From: Desulfuromonadaceae bacterium
GTDB taxonomy: Bacteria > Desulfobacterota > Desulfuromonadia > Desulfuromonadales > JAAYDE01
DNA: 54,777 bases
Direction of reading: 5' to 3'
Assembly (NCBI GenBank): GCA_012512925.1
Contig: JAAZDE010000151.1
Span: 1 to 54,777 of the forward strand
Positions within the stretch are counted from its first letter, which is position 1. The number at the start of each line of letters is the position of its first letter. Made by a program: the position numbers and the translations under genes. Under the pieces are notes generated by a model. It had not been told where the DNA came from. It saw only the letters and a list, made by a program, of their open reading frames with translations, and did no database searches. This document shows positions 8,913 to 20,905 of this stretch, piece after piece.

Positions 8913-8989
8913 GGGGAAAAGGACACCGATAGCCCGTGGCTTTGTTGGAGAGATTCATGCGGCGGCAATCCGTTTCCCCCCAAAAGAAG

Positions 8990-9018
8990 TTGACATCCGG
9001 CAAGGCATATGTTAGCTA
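8990..9018 (+). promoter_or_regulatory. Possible promoter of the ATP synthase operon
   Basis: A perfect TTGACA (8990-8995) stands about 130 bases upstream of atpF'. The -10 region at the expected spacing (around 9013-9018, TAGCTA) is a poor match to TATAAT, so this is only a candidate. The gap between bactofilin and atpF' (8913-9121) holds nothing else that I recognise. Confidence 0.3.
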
Positions 9019-9121
9019 AACGATGCCTTTTCAGCTCGATTTATAAACTTCCGGACAGATTTTAAATAGAATGGCCTCCGGAGTGTTTTCCGGCGCCATT
9101 CCCCGTTCAGAGAGGTGCTCC

Positions 9122-9547
9122 TTGCTTGAGATCAATATAACCCTCCTGATTCAATTCATAAATTTTATATTCCTCATTGTTGTCCTGAATTTTATCCTTT
9201 TCCGCCCTTTGCGGGGAGTCCTTCAGAAACGCCGTGCCGAACTGAGTGAATCCCATGCCAGAGTGGCGGTTCTGGGCAAGGATGTGCAGACCAAGCTGAG
9301 CCTCTATGAGGCCAAGTTGGATGGAGCCCGGAAAAAGGGGGCGGAAATTAAAAACGGGCTGCGGCAGGAGGGCCTCGTTGAAGAACAGAGGATGGTCGAG
9401 GAAGCCGAAATGGCCGCGCAACAGAAGAAGGAATCGATTCGGGAACAAATTATAGCCGAAACTGGCGCGGCCAAAAAACAACTCAAGGCACAGGTTGATT
9501 CGCTGGCCAGGGAAATAACGGAAAAAGTCCTGGGCAGGGCGGTTTGA
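9122..9547 (+). CDS. F0F1 ATP synthase subunit b' (AtpF')
   Basis: One of two b-type stator subunits, which join the membrane F0 part to F1. It has a single N-terminal membrane helix (ITLLIQFINFIFLIVVLNFILF), then RPLRGVLQKR and a long charged helix ending in AREITEKVLGRAV. I chose TTG at 9122 because AGAGG stands just upstream and the product then begins at the membrane helix (141 residues). A longer frame from ATG 9071 lacks a ribosome binding site and adds a non-hydrophobic leader. The stop overlaps the extended atpF frame. Genomes with b' plus b use them as a heterodimer. Confidence 0.9.
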   Translation: MLEINITLLIQFINFIFLIVVLNFILFRPLRGVLQKRRAELSESHARVAVLGKDVQTKLSLYEAKLDGARKKGAEIKNGLRQEGLVEEQRMVEEAEMAAQQKKESIREQIIAETGAAKKQLKAQVDSLAREITEKVLGRAV

Positions 9548-9579
9548 ACAGGACGCCCGTGAAGCATGGAAAGAAAGAG

Positions 9580-10170
9580 ATGTCCATGAAGAAAAAAAAT
9601 ATCCTGACCATGATCCTTGCCGCAGCCATGATTACCTTCTTTGCCTCTCTGGCCATGGCAGCCGGCGATGGTCACGGTGCCTCCAAGGAAGTTCTGCTGA
9701 AAGATTTTATCTACCGGACCATCAATTTTGCAGTTATGGCCGGCATCATCTATTATTTTGTCGCCAAGCATTTCAGGAAGGCGATGGCCGACCGGCGTCA
9801 GAAGATTGAAGCGGAGCTGCACGAGGCGCGTACCGCTCGCGCTGAGGCGGAGGCCAAATATCAGGAGGTGACCGTTAAATTGCAAAAAGCCTCCGATGAG
9901 ATTGAAAACATTCGTCTCTCCATTCAACGGGAGGGCGAGATCGAAAAGGAAAAGATCATTGCCAATGCTCAGCAGGCGGCGGGGAAGATCCGCGCCGATG
10001 CGGAAAAAGTGGCCGCCCGGGAAATCGACAGGGCGCGAAATGAGTTGCGCCAGGAGGCCTCCCATCTGGCCATTGTTCTGGCAGGGGAGCTGATCCGCAA
10101 GAACGTCACCACCGAAGACCAGGAACGTTTTGTCAGCGAATACCTTAAGAATGTAGGAGAACTCCATTGA
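9580..10170 (+). CDS. atpF: F0F1 ATP synthase subunit b
   Basis: The second b-type stator subunit, 196 residues from ATG 9580. It begins with a signal-like hydrophobic stretch (ILTMILAAAMITFFASLAMA) followed by AAGDGHG. A second membrane helix (TINFAVMAGIIYYFVAKHF) comes next, then a long coiled-coil rich in E/K/A/R (about residues 70-185). I recall the extra N-terminal segment from Geobacter-type b subunits; E. coli AtpF lacks it. The frame is open back to TTG 9544, but a Shine-Dalgarno-like GGAAAGAAAG supports 9580. The atpH start overlaps its stop. Confidence 0.92.
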   Translation: MSMKKKNILTMILAAAMITFFASLAMAAGDGHGASKEVLLKDFIYRTINFAVMAGIIYYFVAKHFRKAMADRRQKIEAELHEARTARAEAEAKYQEVTVKLQKASDEIENIRLSIQREGEIEKEKIIANAQQAAGKIRADAEKVAAREIDRARNELRQEASHLAIVLAGELIRKNVTTEDQERFVSEYLKNVGELH

Positions 10171-10709
10171 GTATCAACGCGATACCCAGGCGTTATGCAA
10201 AGGCCTTGGTCGGGTTGGCCGAGGATCCACAGAGATTGGAGCAGTTCGGCCGCGAGCTGGATATGGTGGAAAAGATTTTTTCGGACCATCGGCAACTGCG
10301 AAACATGCTGATCTCCCCAACCTATTCCCTGGCGAAGAAAAAGGGTCTCCTGGGCGATTTCCTCGGTCTTCTGGACCTTTCCGAGGAGGGGAAGCATTTT
10401 TTCGGGCTTCTTCTGGAAAAGGACAGACTCAAGTTTCTAACCCAGATCACTGTCTGCTACCACCGGCTTGCCGATGAGAAAGCGGGCATTGAGAGGGCCT
10501 ATGTTACCTCGGCCAGAAAGCTCTCCAAGGATCTGCGGGAACAAATCAAGGCGGTTCTCGAGCAGCAGACTGGCAAGAAGGTGGATCTGGAGGTCAAGGT
10601 GGACAATACCTTGATTGGTGGAATCCGCACAGAAATAGGCGGCAAAGTGGTGGACGGCAGTATCTTGACCCAACTGAAAAGGATGGAAGATACCTTAACA
10701 AAGGGGTGA
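10167..10709 (+). CDS. atpH: F0F1 ATP synthase subunit delta
   Basis: The delta subunit sits on top of F1 and holds the stator b dimer. The 180-residue protein starts MSINAIPRRYAKALVGLAED and has the family's C-terminal motif KKVDLEVKVDNTLIGGIRTEIGGKVVDGSI (shown by position near residues 135-165). The start is TTG at 10167, overlapping the atpF stop, with AGGAGA six bases upstream. Gene order b'-b-delta-alpha-gamma-beta-epsilon is normal. The protein is full length with no anomaly. Confidence 0.95.
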   Translation: MSINAIPRRYAKALVGLAEDPQRLEQFGRELDMVEKIFSDHRQLRNMLISPTYSLAKKKGLLGDFLGLLDLSEEGKHFFGLLLEKDRLKFLTQITVCYHRLADEKAGIERAYVTSARKLSKDLREQIKAVLEQQTGKKVDLEVKVDNTLIGGIRTEIGGKVVDGSILTQLKRMEDTLTKG

Positions 10710-12227
<1,518 letters not shown>

Positions 12228-12251
12228 TTACTTCACAGAAGGTGCGGATAA

Positions 12252-13121
12252 ATGGCCAGCCTGAAGGATATCAAGAAGCGGATCAGCTCCGTTAAAAATA
12301 CCCAGCAGATCACCAAGGCAATGAAGATGGTCTCCGCGGCCAAGCTGCGCAGGGCACAGCAGGCGGTTCTGGCAACCCGTCCCTACGCGGAAAAAATGGG
12401 TGTCATCATTGCCAACCTGGTGCCCCAGGTTAAGGAGTTCTCCCACCCCCTGCTCACGGAGCGTCCCAAAGAGCGGGCCCTCATTCTTCTGCTGACCGGG
12501 GACAGGGGCTTGTGTGGTGGCTTCAATGCCAATATTTCCAAAGCTGTGGAAATATTTGTCCGCACCAACCCGGAGAATTTTCAGCATATCGATATCGCCA
12601 TAATTGGGCGCAAAGGGAACGATTACCTCAAGCGACGCTCCGGCATGAATATCGTCAAGGTTTATGAGAATATCACCGCAGATATCAATTATCAGACTGC
12701 GGCGCTTCTTGCCGAGGAGCTTTCCACAGCCTACACAGAAGAAAAATACGACGTCATTTACCTTTATTACAACAATTTCCGGAGTGTTATCTCCCAGGTT
12801 ATCACCCGAATCCAGCTGCTTCCGGTGACGATGCCCGAGGGGGAGGATGACCTGTACACGGGTGTTGATTATATCTTCGAGCCGAATCCGGCTGAGGTTC
12901 TCTGTCAGTTGTTGGCCAAAAACGTGGAGGTTCAGATTTTCAGGGCTCTGCTGGAATCCCGGGCCTCCGAGCAGGGGGCCCGAATGACCAGTATGGACAG
13001 TGCTACCAAGAACGCTTCCGAAATGATTGGCAAGCTGACCTTGATGTATAACCGGGCGCGGCAGGCCGCCATCACCACGGAACTGATGGAGATCATTTCC
13101 GGCGCTGAGGCGATCAAGTAG
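12252..13121 (+). CDS. atpG: F0F1 ATP synthase subunit gamma
   Basis: The central rotor shaft, 289 residues. The N-terminal helix MASLKDIKKRISSVKNTQQI and the C-terminal helix with MTSMDSATKNASEMIGKL and YNRARQAAITTELMEIISGA form the coiled coil that turns inside the alpha3beta3 ring. The Rossmann-like middle includes LLTGDRGLCGGFNANI. The length and both ends match the family. It follows atpA by 24 bases with a GAAGG upstream. There is no insertion of the chloroplast regulatory type. Confidence 0.97.
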   Translation: MASLKDIKKRISSVKNTQQITKAMKMVSAAKLRRAQQAVLATRPYAEKMGVIIANLVPQVKEFSHPLLTERPKERALILLLTGDRGLCGGFNANISKAVEIFVRTNPENFQHIDIAIIGRKGNDYLKRRSGMNIVKVYENITADINYQTAALLAEELSTAYTEEKYDVIYLYYNNFRSVISQVITRIQLLPVTMPEGEDDLYTGVDYIFEPNPAEVLCQLLAKNVEVQIFRALLESRASEQGARMTSMDSATKNASEMIGKLTLMYNRARQAAITTELMEIISGAEAIK

Positions 13122-13160
13122 GGGAACGGTAACGGTTGGCTTCGGTTTCCACCGATCTAG

Positions 13161-14591
<1,431 letters not shown>

Positions 14592-14637
14592 GAGTGATGC
14601 CGGGTGGATCCCTGCAATTGTTAAAGGATAATCGAGC

Positions 14638-15051
14638 ATGGCGGATAAGCTGAAGCTTGAAATGGTGACCCCCTATGGGGAGATACTCTCCGCGGAGGTG
14701 GATGATGTCGTTGCACCCGGGGTGATGGGTGAGTTCGGCGTTCTTCCGGGGCACAGGTCGATGCTGGCCCTTCTTCAGGTAGGGGAGTTTTCCTACCTTC
14801 AGAAAGGTAAGCGAAATTATGTAGCGGTCAACTGGGGTTATGTGGATGTGGATCAGGACCGGGTGACTGTGATGGTCGAAACCGCGGAACCAGCTGACAT
14901 CATCGACTTGGAGCGGGCCAAGAGGGCTCTTGGCCGTGCCGAGGAGGCACTTAAAAAACTGACGGACGAGGAAAAGGAATACAAACTCATGGAAGCCGCA
15001 CTGGCCAGGGCTCTTATCCGCATTCAGGTGGCCAGTCGCCGCGGGCGGTGA
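14638..15051 (+). CDS. atpC: F0F1 ATP synthase subunit epsilon
   Basis: Rotor-foot subunit that joins gamma to the c-ring and can inhibit ATP hydrolysis. The 137-residue protein has the N-terminal beta-sandwich (LKLEMVTPYGEILSAEVDDVVAPGVMGEFGVLPGH region, with the classic GEFGVLPGH loop) and a C-terminal pair of helices (LERAKRALGRAEEALKK and MEAALARALIRIQVASRR). It is last in the operon and is followed by a strong terminator. Subunits a and c (atpB, atpE) and atpI are not in this window. Confidence 0.96.
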   Translation: MADKLKLEMVTPYGEILSAEVDDVVAPGVMGEFGVLPGHRSMLALLQVGEFSYLQKGKRNYVAVNWGYVDVDQDRVTVMVETAEPADIIDLERAKRALGRAEEALKKLTDEEKEYKLMEAALARALIRIQVASRRGR

Positions 15052-15075
15052 GGATCAATAACAATAAAAGACAGG

Positions 15076-15107
15076 AAAGGCGATCTGAAAAGGTCGCCTT
15101 TCTTTTT
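15076..15107 (+). terminator. Rho-independent terminator of the atp operon
   Basis: An eight-base stem, AAAGGCGA pairing with TCGCCTTT (15076-15083 and 15094-15101), is followed by CTTTTT. It lies 25 bases after atpC. On the opposite strand the same stem is followed by a weaker T-rich stretch and could also stop transcription coming from the CBS genes. Confidence 0.88.
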
Positions 15108-15160
15108 GGCCGGGTGGATGATTGGTTTTTGGGAACACTTGCAGTGACGGACGTGTGGGT

Positions 15161-15592
15161 TTAGTTTTCCGCCGGTTTTTCCCTCTGGTCAAAGAAGAAA
15201 CTGCGGTGCATGGCACGGATGATTTCTCTTCGCGAGATCTGTCCGACGATATGCCCTCCTTCCACCACCGGCAGATGACGATGTTTGCTGTTCAGGAACA
15301 GGCGGGCCGCTTCCACAATGGTGGTGCCGCCGGTTATCGGCATGGGGGGCTCGCACATATAGGTGGCCACCGTGTCTTCGGGATCCTGCTGGTAGTATGT
15401 CTGCTGAAGGAGAACCTTGAGACAGTCATTTTCCGACAGGAGCCCGATCGGAGCCCCCCTTTCATCAATAACGAAGGCCGCCAGCAGGCGGTGTTTCAGA
15501 AAAATATCCATGGCCTGGGTGATCGGCATATCAGGTCGAAGGGTAAGGTTTCTTTTGTCCATGTAGTTGGCGACAATCAATTGCTGATTCAT
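15161..15592 (-). CDS. CBS-domain pair protein
   Basis: A 143-residue protein made of two CBS motifs and nothing else, so probably a nucleotide-sensing (AMP, ATP or SAM) regulatory module. First CBS: YMDKRNLTLRPDMPITQAMD through IGLLSENDCLKVL. Second: TYMCEPPMPITGGTTIVEAA through LPVVEGGHIVGQISRREIIR. I chose the ATG at 15592 because GGAGG lies five bases upstream; the frame runs further back but without a better site. It lies 31 bases downstream of a similar CBS gene, and the two look like an old tandem duplication. A partner protein is not obvious; being downstream of nqr could be coincidence. Confidence 0.88.
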   Translation of the reverse strand: MNQQLIVANYMDKRNLTLRPDMPITQAMDIFLKHRLLAAFVIDERGAPIGLLSENDCLKVLLQQTYYQQDPEDTVATYMCEPPMPITGGTTIVEAARLFLNSKHRHLPVVEGGHIVGQISRREIIRAMHRSFFFDQREKPAEN

Positions 15593-15623
15593 TTTAACCT
15601 CCATGGAGAAATCTCCCAAAGAT

Positions 15624-16061
15624 TTACTGCCGTTCCATCCTGAACGATTCTTTCTGGGAGTATTGCCGGATAGCCCGCATCAGATCGCGGCGGGTGATCT
15701 GCCCTACCAACACCCCGTTATCGACAACCGGCAGGCGTCGAAACTCGTTTTCCAGAAATATCTGGGCGAGATCGAAAATCCCCATGGTGCTGGGAACGGT
15801 TTTGAAACCGCTGGGGACGATATCGGCCAGGTTTTTTTCTTCCAGAAGCCGGGGATTGCCGGTCACCAGGGCCTGATGGTAAATCTTCAGGCATTCCTTC
15901 TCCGCCATGATACCAACCAGTTTCCCTTCTTTGTCGACCACGCAGGCGCCGAAAAGGCGTTTTCTCCACAGGGTTTCCACCGCCTCCTTGATGGGCGTCT
16001 CCGCGTCGAGTTTGACAAATTCAGCATCCATGATTGAGGCCACTACCGGTAATGGTTTCAT
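15624..16061 (-). CDS. CBS-domain pair protein
   Basis: A 145-residue stand-alone CBS pair similar in layout to the adjacent gene. First CBS: SIMDAEFVKLDAETPIKEAVETLW through LVGIMAEKECLKIY. Second: DIVPSGFKTVPSTMGIFDLAQIFLENEFRRLP through LVGQITRRDLMRAI. The second ATG (16061) is six bases after GGAGG and is preferred over the ATG at 16067, which abuts the ribosome binding site. Both CBS genes end with an arginine-rich or acidic tail and have no other domain. The gene starts 89 bases after the nqrM-like stop on the same strand, so readthrough from the nqr operon is possible. Confidence 0.88.
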   Translation of the reverse strand: MKPLPVVASIMDAEFVKLDAETPIKEAVETLWRKRLFGACVVDKEGKLVGIMAEKECLKIYHQALVTGNPRLLEEKNLADIVPSGFKTVPSTMGIFDLAQIFLENEFRRLPVVDNGVLVGQITRRDLMRAIRQYSQKESFRMERQ

Positions 16062-16150
16062 CTTCATCCTCCAGGCGCCTGGCTTCCTGTCCCGCTTCGA
16101 AAATTCCTTTCCATCACTCTAAAATCATTTTGAAAACGGGAATTTTTCGA

Positions 16151-16366
16151 TCATTCATCACAGCGGCAGGACTCGGCGCCGCAACTATCACTTTTTGTTT
16201 TTGGATTATCTCCGTTTTTCTTTTTCCTCCCGGAATCGGTCAGACAGGCCCCGGTTCCGCAAGTGCAGCCACCGGAGCGTTTTTTATAGCGGGCCCAGTG
16301 GAGCACCCCCCAAAAGAGGGCCAAGGCCAGCAGAAAAAAGAGCAGGGAAAATATGAATTGAGCCAT
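16151..16366 (-). CDS. Small Cys-rich membrane protein, NqrM-like candidate
   Basis: A 71-residue protein with one N-terminal membrane helix (FIFSLLFFLLALALFWGVL), a basic turn (ARYKKR) and a Cys-rich tail containing GGCTCGTGAC and SCGAESCRCDE. It lies 47 bases after nqrF on the same strand, with GGAGAG before the ATG. NqrM (DUF539) is a small single-helix Cys protein encoded next to nqrF and needed to mature the Fe centre of NqrDE. Position, size and topology fit. I could not align it in detail, and the number and spacing of its Cys (seven) differ from the enterobacterial or Vibrio form I remember. The call is therefore a supported guess. Confidence 0.6.
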   Translation of the reverse strand: MAQFIFSLLFFLLALALFWGVLHWARYKKRSGGCTCGTGACLTDSGRKKKNGDNPKTKSDSCGAESCRCDE

Positions 16367-16413
16367 CTTCTCTCCGGGGTTGTCGTTTCGAGAATTGTCT
16401 CTTTGGGCGCGGC

Positions 16414-17649
16414 TCAGGAGCCGAAATCGTCGTACAGGATATTTTCGGGTTCCACCCCCAGGTCCTCCAGCATCTTGACGAGGGAACTGGTCATCATGGG
16501 GGGGCCGCACAGGTAGTATTCGCAATCCTCGGGGGCGGAGTGGTCCTTGAGGTAGTTGTCGTACAGGACCTGGTGGATGAATCCTTTGAGACCGCTCCAG
16601 TTGTCTTCCGGCGCCGGGTCCGACAAAGCCAGGTGCCAGGTAAAGTTGGGATGTTCCTTGGCCAGGGCGTCAAATTCATCATTATAGAAGGATTCACGAA
16701 GACTCCGCGCTCCATACCAGAAGCTGATTTTTCTTTTGCTTTCCAGCCTTTTGATTTGATCGAAGATGTGGGATCGCATCGGTGCCATACCCGCGCCGCC
16801 ACCGATAAAAACCATCTCGTTGTCGGTCTCGCGAGCGAAAAACTCGCCGTAGGGGCCCGAGATGGTGACCCGATCTCCTGGTTTGAGACTGAAAATGTAG
16901 GAAGACATTTTTCCAGGCGGCAGGGAACTGTCGCTCGGCGGTGGAGTGGCTACCCGCACGTTGAGCATAATGATCCCCTTTTCATCGGGATAGTTGGCCA
17001 TGGAATAGGCTCTTACCACCGGTTCATCGACCTTGGAAACATAGCGCCACATGTTGAATTTATCCCAATCCCCGCGATACTCTTCCTCGATCTCGAAATC
17101 CTTGTAATGGACGGTGTGGGGAGGCGCCTCGATCTGTATATAACCCCCGGCCCGGAAGTTCACATCTTCCCCTTCGGGCAGTTCCAGCACCAATTCCTTG
17201 ATGAAGGTGGCGACGTTCCTGTTGGAGCGAACGGTGCACTCCCATTTTCTGATCTCGAAGATCTCCGGCGGGATCTCAAGTTGCAAATCACCTTTGACCG
17301 GCACCTGGCAGGCCAGACGGTATCCTTCCTTTTGCATGCCGCGGCTGATGACGCTCTTTTCGGTGGCGAGGATGGAGCCGCCTCCCTTCAGAATCTTGAC
17401 TTTGCATTCGCCGCAGGTGCCGCCTCCCCCGCAGGCGGAGGGGAGGTATATCCCCTGGGCGGCCAGGGAGCCGAGGAGCTTGTCTCCTGTGGGGATATGC
17501 AGTTCCTTTTCCGGGTCGTCGTTGATGCTGATTCTGGCGTTACCATGGACCACCAGGTGGGACTTGGCGAAGAGGATCACCCCGACCAAGGCCAGGACGA
17601 TGAGGGTGAACATCAACGTTCCGAAGAGAATCAGACTAATTCCATCCAT
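16414..17649 (-). CDS. nqrF: Na+-translocating NADH:quinone reductase subunit F
   Basis: NqrF is the NADH-oxidising entry subunit. The 411-residue protein has one N-terminal membrane helix ([22 protein letters not shown]). A plant-type [2Fe-2S] domain follows, with [16 protein letters not shown] and the fourth Cys in [10 protein letters not shown]. The ferredoxin-reductase FAD domain has RAYSMANYP, and the NADH domain has [17 protein letters not shown] and the late [10 protein letters not shown]. It ends with DDFGS. The order A-B-C-D-E-F is complete here. RnfC- or phenol-hydroxylase-type reductases share domains, but the membrane helix and operon settle it. Confidence 0.97.
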   Translation of the reverse strand: MDGISLILFGTLMFTLIVLALVGVILFAKSHLVVHGNARISINDDPEKELHIPTGDKLLGSLAAQGIYLPSACGGGGTCGECKVKILKGGGSILATEKSVISRGMQKEGYRLACQVPVKGDLQLEIPPEIFEIRKWECTVRSNRNVATFIKELVLELPEGEDVNFRAGGYIQIEAPPHTVHYKDFEIEEEYRGDWDKFNMWRYVSKVDEPVVRAYSMANYPDEKGIIMLNVRVATPPPSDSSLPPGKMSSYIFSLKPGDRVTISGPYGEFFARETDNEMVFIGGGAGMAPMRSHIFDQIKRLESKRKISFWYGARSLRESFYNDEFDALAKEHPNFTWHLALSDPAPEDNWSGLKGFIHQVLYDNYLKDHSAPEDCEYYLCGPPMMTSSLVKMLEDLGVEPENILYDDFGS

Positions 17650-17685
17650 TCATTTTTCCTTTTTGACGGTTTCGTCAAAGGTCCA

Positions 17686-18297
17686 TTACAGCTGGATTCC
17701 CGAAAAGGCCATAAAGGCGATGGCCATCAGACCCGCGGTGATGAAGGTGATCCCCAACCCACGCAGCCCCTGGGGAACGTCGCTGTATTTCATCTTCTCC
17801 CGAATGCCGGCCAGGCCGATGACGGCCAGAGCGAAGCCGATCCCCGAACCAAGCCCGAAGACGACGCTTTCCGGGAAGGTGTAGTCCCTCTCGATCATGA
17901 ACAGGGAGCCCCCCAAAATGGCGCAGTTGACGGTGATCAGCGGCAGGAATATGCCCAGGGAGTTGTAGAGGGCCGGCACGTATTTATCGAGGCCCATCTC
18001 CAGAATCTGAACGATGGCGGCGATGACGCCGATGTAGGTGATCAGACCGAGGAACGACAGGTCGAGATTCGGCAGGCCGGCCCAGGCCAGCGCCCCTTCC
18101 CGAAGCACATGGTTGTAGATGAGGTTATTGACCGGCAACGTTATCGTCTGGACGACCACCACGGCGATGCCCAGGCCGGCGGCCGTTTCCACCCTTTTGG
18201 AGACGGCCAGGAAGGTACACATGCCGAGAAAGAAGGCCAGAGCCATGTTTTCGATGAAGATCGATTTGATGAACAGACTTAGATAGTGTTCCAGCAT
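17686..18297 (-). CDS. nqrE: Na+-translocating NADH:quinone reductase subunit E
   Basis: A 203-residue polytopic inner-membrane subunit with about six helices. NqrE and NqrD are homologous, inverted in the membrane and together hold an Fe centre through conserved Cys. Here one Cys lies in [16 protein letters not shown] and the other in [15 protein letters not shown], matching the family positions. The start [20 protein letters not shown] is typical. The ATG is five bases after the nqrD stop, with an AGAGGAT binding site inside the end of nqrD. Rnf complexes have an equivalent RnfA, but the operon is clearly NQR. Confidence 0.96.
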   Translation of the reverse strand: MLEHYLSLFIKSIFIENMALAFFLGMCTFLAVSKRVETAAGLGIAVVVVQTITLPVNNLIYNHVLREGALAWAGLPNLDLSFLGLITYIGVIAAIVQILEMGLDKYVPALYNSLGIFLPLITVNCAILGGSLFMIERDYTFPESVVFGLGSGIGFALAVIGLAGIREKMKYSDVPQGLRGLGITFITAGLMAIAFMAFSGIQL

Positions 18298-18301
18298 CGG
18301 C

Positions 18302-18922
18302 TTAATCCTCTTGCACCGGTTTCGGTTTCCAGGTTCTGAGCAGCCAAATCAGCACGCCGATCAGCACGAAAGCGCTGGGGGCCAGCAGGAACAATCCGTT
18401 GGGAACGTACCAACCGCCCTCCGTTTCCAGCCGCAGGATCGAGTAGCCAAGCACCTTTCCCGATCCGAGCAGTTCCCTGGTGAAGCCGACGATCAGCAGC
18501 ACCAGGCTGTAGCCGATCCCGTTGCCGATCCCGTCAAGAAAGCTTTTCAGTGGCGGCTCCTTGAGGGCGAAGGCCTCGGCCCGTCCCATGAGAATGCAGT
18601 TGGTGATGATAAGGCCAACATAGACCGACAGCTGTTTGCTGACGTCGTAGGCAAAGGCTTTAATCAACTGGTCGGCGATGATGACCAGGGAAGCGATGAT
18701 GGTCATTTCAATCAGAATGCGGATGCTCCCGGGGATATGCTTTCGGATCAGGCTGATAGAGAGATTGGAGAAGGCGATGACAAAGATGACTGCCAACGAC
18801 ATAACCATGGAGGTTTCCAGCTTGGAGGTCACCGCCAGGGCGGAGCAGATCCCCAAAATCTGACCGATGATGGGATTGTTGTTGAAAACCGGTTCCCAAA
18901 AGACCTTCTTGAGTTTGTTCAT
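18302..18922 (-). CDS. nqrD: Na+-translocating NADH:quinone reductase subunit D
   Basis: A 206-residue polytopic subunit with six predicted helices. One expected conserved Cys is in [20 protein letters not shown] and the other in [17 protein letters not shown]. It opens [20 protein letters not shown], as in other NqrD proteins. Its ATG overlaps the nqrC stop (ATGA), and its own stop is four bases before nqrE. It transmits electrons between NqrF and NqrC across the membrane with NqrE. No anomaly seen. Confidence 0.96.
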   Translation of the reverse strand: MNKLKKVFWEPVFNNNPIIGQILGICSALAVTSKLETSMVMSLAVIFVIAFSNLSISLIRKHIPGSIRILIEMTIIASLVIIADQLIKAFAYDVSKQLSVYVGLIITNCILMGRAEAFALKEPPLKSFLDGIGNGIGYSLVLLIVGFTRELLGSGKVLGYSILRLETEGGWYVPNGLFLLAPSAFVLIGVLIWLLRTWKPKPVQED

Positions 18923-19713
18923 CCTTTCCCCTCCTGCCGCAGTTTGGCCAAATAGGGGCCGTAGCCGTCATCTCCGAGCCAGTAGCGGACCAGTTTGTCA
19001 ACACCGCGGGTGGTCAGGCTTGCGCCGGAGAGGCCGTCAATCTGATGCGCTGCCTTGGGGCTGCCGGGGTCGACCGTCCCTTTCAGCACCTCGATGACCA
19101 CATTGCCCCCTTTGTCGAAGACCTTTTTGCCGACCCACGACCGCTTCCAGCGGGGATTGTCGACCTCTCCACCCAGGCCGGGGGTTTCCCCATGGTCATA
19201 GAAGGAGAAGCCTTCCACCGTGGTAAGATCATTATTCAAGGCGATGAAGCCGTACATGGTGGACCAGACCCCTTTGCCGTAGACGGGAAGGATAATCTTC
19301 TCCACCGCGCCGTTTTGGATCACCTGGTAAACGATCATGTAGCGCGGCCGGCGTTTGATCCCGGCAATATCCTCGTCGGCCGGAATCTTCATCCCGTATC
19401 GCGGGCTGCTGGCGATTTTTTTGATGTCGAAATCATCGGTGTTCAAAACGGCGTCAAATCTTTCCCGCGGGAGGACGGCGCCCTTTTCCAGATCGACGAT
19501 GAAGGGCCGGATGTTCTCCTGAAAGACTTTTCCAATATCTGTTTTTGGTGAATAAAGACCGCCAACGACCAGAATGTTTTTCAGCCTATCCAGTTGCTTG
19601 TTCTGTTCCTGTTTGTCTTTCAGGGAAACCGCGGCGGAGGAAACCAGCACCGAGCAGACCAGACAGACACCGAGGGCGACTGCGACCGTCTTTGTTTTGG
19701 TCTCTTTAGACAT
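18919..19713 (-). CDS. nqrC: Na+-translocating NADH:quinone reductase subunit C
   Basis: The periplasmic FMN subunit, 264 residues with one N-terminal helix ([20 protein letters not shown]). The conserved [10 protein letters not shown] loop lies near residue 176. The flavin attachment site reads [10 protein letters not shown] (residues 226-235). In characterised NqrC proteins the motif is SGAT and FMN is bound through a phosphoester to the Thr; here that residue is Ser 232. The FMN transferase ApbE is not in this window. The start overlaps the nqrB end by eight bases and the stop overlaps nqrD, so expression is tightly coupled. Confidence 0.96.
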   Translation of the reverse strand: MSKETKTKTVAVALGVCLVCSVLVSSAAVSLKDKQEQNKQLDRLKNILVVGGLYSPKTDIGKVFQENIRPFIVDLEKGAVLPRERFDAVLNTDDFDIKKIASSPRYGMKIPADEDIAGIKRRPRYMIVYQVIQNGAVEKIILPVYGKGVWSTMYGFIALNNDLTTVEGFSFYDHGETPGLGGEVDNPRWKRSWVGKKVFDKGGNVVIEVLKGTVDPGSPKAAHQIDGLSGASLTTRGVDKLVRYWLGDDGYGPYLAKLRQEGKG

Positions 19714-20905
19714 TTCTCAGCAGCCTCCTCTTGATGTTGGCATTGATGAAGAACCGGTCGATGATGGCGGCAAAGAGGTTGCCGAAGAGGATGGCCAGCA
19801 TCATCCCCTCCGGGAAGGCGGGGTTCACCACCCGGATCATTACCGCCATGGCCCCGATGAGAAAGCCGTAAAGGTATTTTCCCTGGTTGGTCAGTGCCGA
19901 GGAGACCGGGTCGGTAGCCATGTAGACGGCGCCAAAGGCGAATCCGCCGAGAACCAGATGCCACAAGGGGGACAGCGCAAAGAGGGGATTGGTGGCGCTG
20001 CCGATGGCGTTGAAGAGCAGGGCCAGGCTGGTCATTCCCACCAGGACGCTGACCATGGTCCGCCAGGAGGCGATGCCGGTACCGAGCAGGATGGCGGCTC
20101 CCAGCAGGCAGGCCAGGGTAGAGGTTTCCCCCATGGAGCCGGGGATGAGGCCGATGAAGGCATCCCACCAGGAGGCCGTCATCGCTCCCCCGGTGTCTGC
20201 CAGCCTGGCCAGAGGGGTGGCGGTGCTGACGCCGTCCACCGCAACCCAGACCTTGTCCCCAGAAATCTGACCGGGATAGGCAAAAAAGAGGAAGGCGCGG
20301 GCGACCAGGGCGGGGTTGAAGATATTCATGCCGACGCCGCCAAAGACCTCTTTCCCGAACACGACCCCGAAGCTGATTCCGAGAGCGACCTGCCACAGGG
20401 GGATGGTCGGCGGCAGAATGAGGGGGAAAAGCAGGCTGGTGACGAAAAACCCCTCATGGATTTCATGCCGGCGGACGCAGGCGAAGATCACTTCCCAAAA
20501 TCCTCCGACCGCCACCGTCACCAGGTAGACGGGAAAAAAGTAGAGAGCACCATGAACCATGTTTCCCACCAGGCTTGCCGGATCGACGCCGATCCCCAGA
20601 AGGGAGAGGACCGCGCCGCGCCAGCCTTCGGCACCTCCCTTTCCAAGTGCGGATAGGGCGCCGTTGGCCTGCAGGCCGGTGTTGTAGAGGGCCATGATCA
20701 CCGTCGGCACGAGGGCGATCACCACCCAGGTCATGGTTCTCTTCAGGTCCAGGGCATCGCGCAGATGGGTCAACCCCCGGGTGACGTTTCCGGCGGAGAA
20801 CAGCAGGGTATCTGCAGCTTCGTAAAGGGGGTAGAGTCGTTCCAGCGCACCCCCCTGGTGAAAGTGCTTTTCCTGGGAATCGAGAAACTTCCTTAAGGTT
20901 TTCAC
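19706..20905 (-). CDS. nqrB: Na+-translocating NADH:quinone reductase subunit B
   Basis: The 399-residue, ten-helix membrane subunit that carries covalent FMN and riboflavin, reduces quinone and is central to Na+ transport. Conserved blocks seen: [37 protein letters not shown] and [19 protein letters not shown]. The expected FMN site reads [10 protein letters not shown] with Thr 230, a departure from SGAT that keeps the acceptor Thr. The start is GTG at 20905, sharing one base with the nqrA stop. The N-terminal hydrophilic tail begins [15 protein letters not shown]. RnfD is the homologue in Rnf systems. Confidence 0.96.
   Translation of the reverse strand: MKTLRKFLDSQEKHFHQGGALERLYPLYEAADTLLFSAGNVTRGLTHLRDALDLKRTMTWVVIALVPTVIMALYNTGLQANGALSALGKGGAEGWRGAVLSLLGIGVDPASLVGNMVHGALYFFPVYLVTVAVGGFWEVIFACVRRHEIHEGFFVTSLLFPLILPPTIPLWQVALGISFGVVFGKEVFGGVGMNIFNPALVARAFLFFAYPGQISGDKVWVAVDGVSTATPLARLADTGGAMTASWWDAFIGLIPGSMGETSTLACLLGAAILLGTGIASWRTMVSVLVGMTSLALLFNAIGSATNPLFALSPLWHLVLGGFAFGAVYMATDPVSSALTNQGKYLYGFLIGAMAVMIRVVNPAFPEGMMLAILFGNLFAAIIDRFFINANIKRRLLRNV

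Noticed and set aside
9071-9121. ATG 9071 as start of the b' subunit.
   Set aside because: No ribosome binding site, and the added 17 residues do not resemble other b' proteins; TTG 9122 has AGAGG and starts at the membrane helix.
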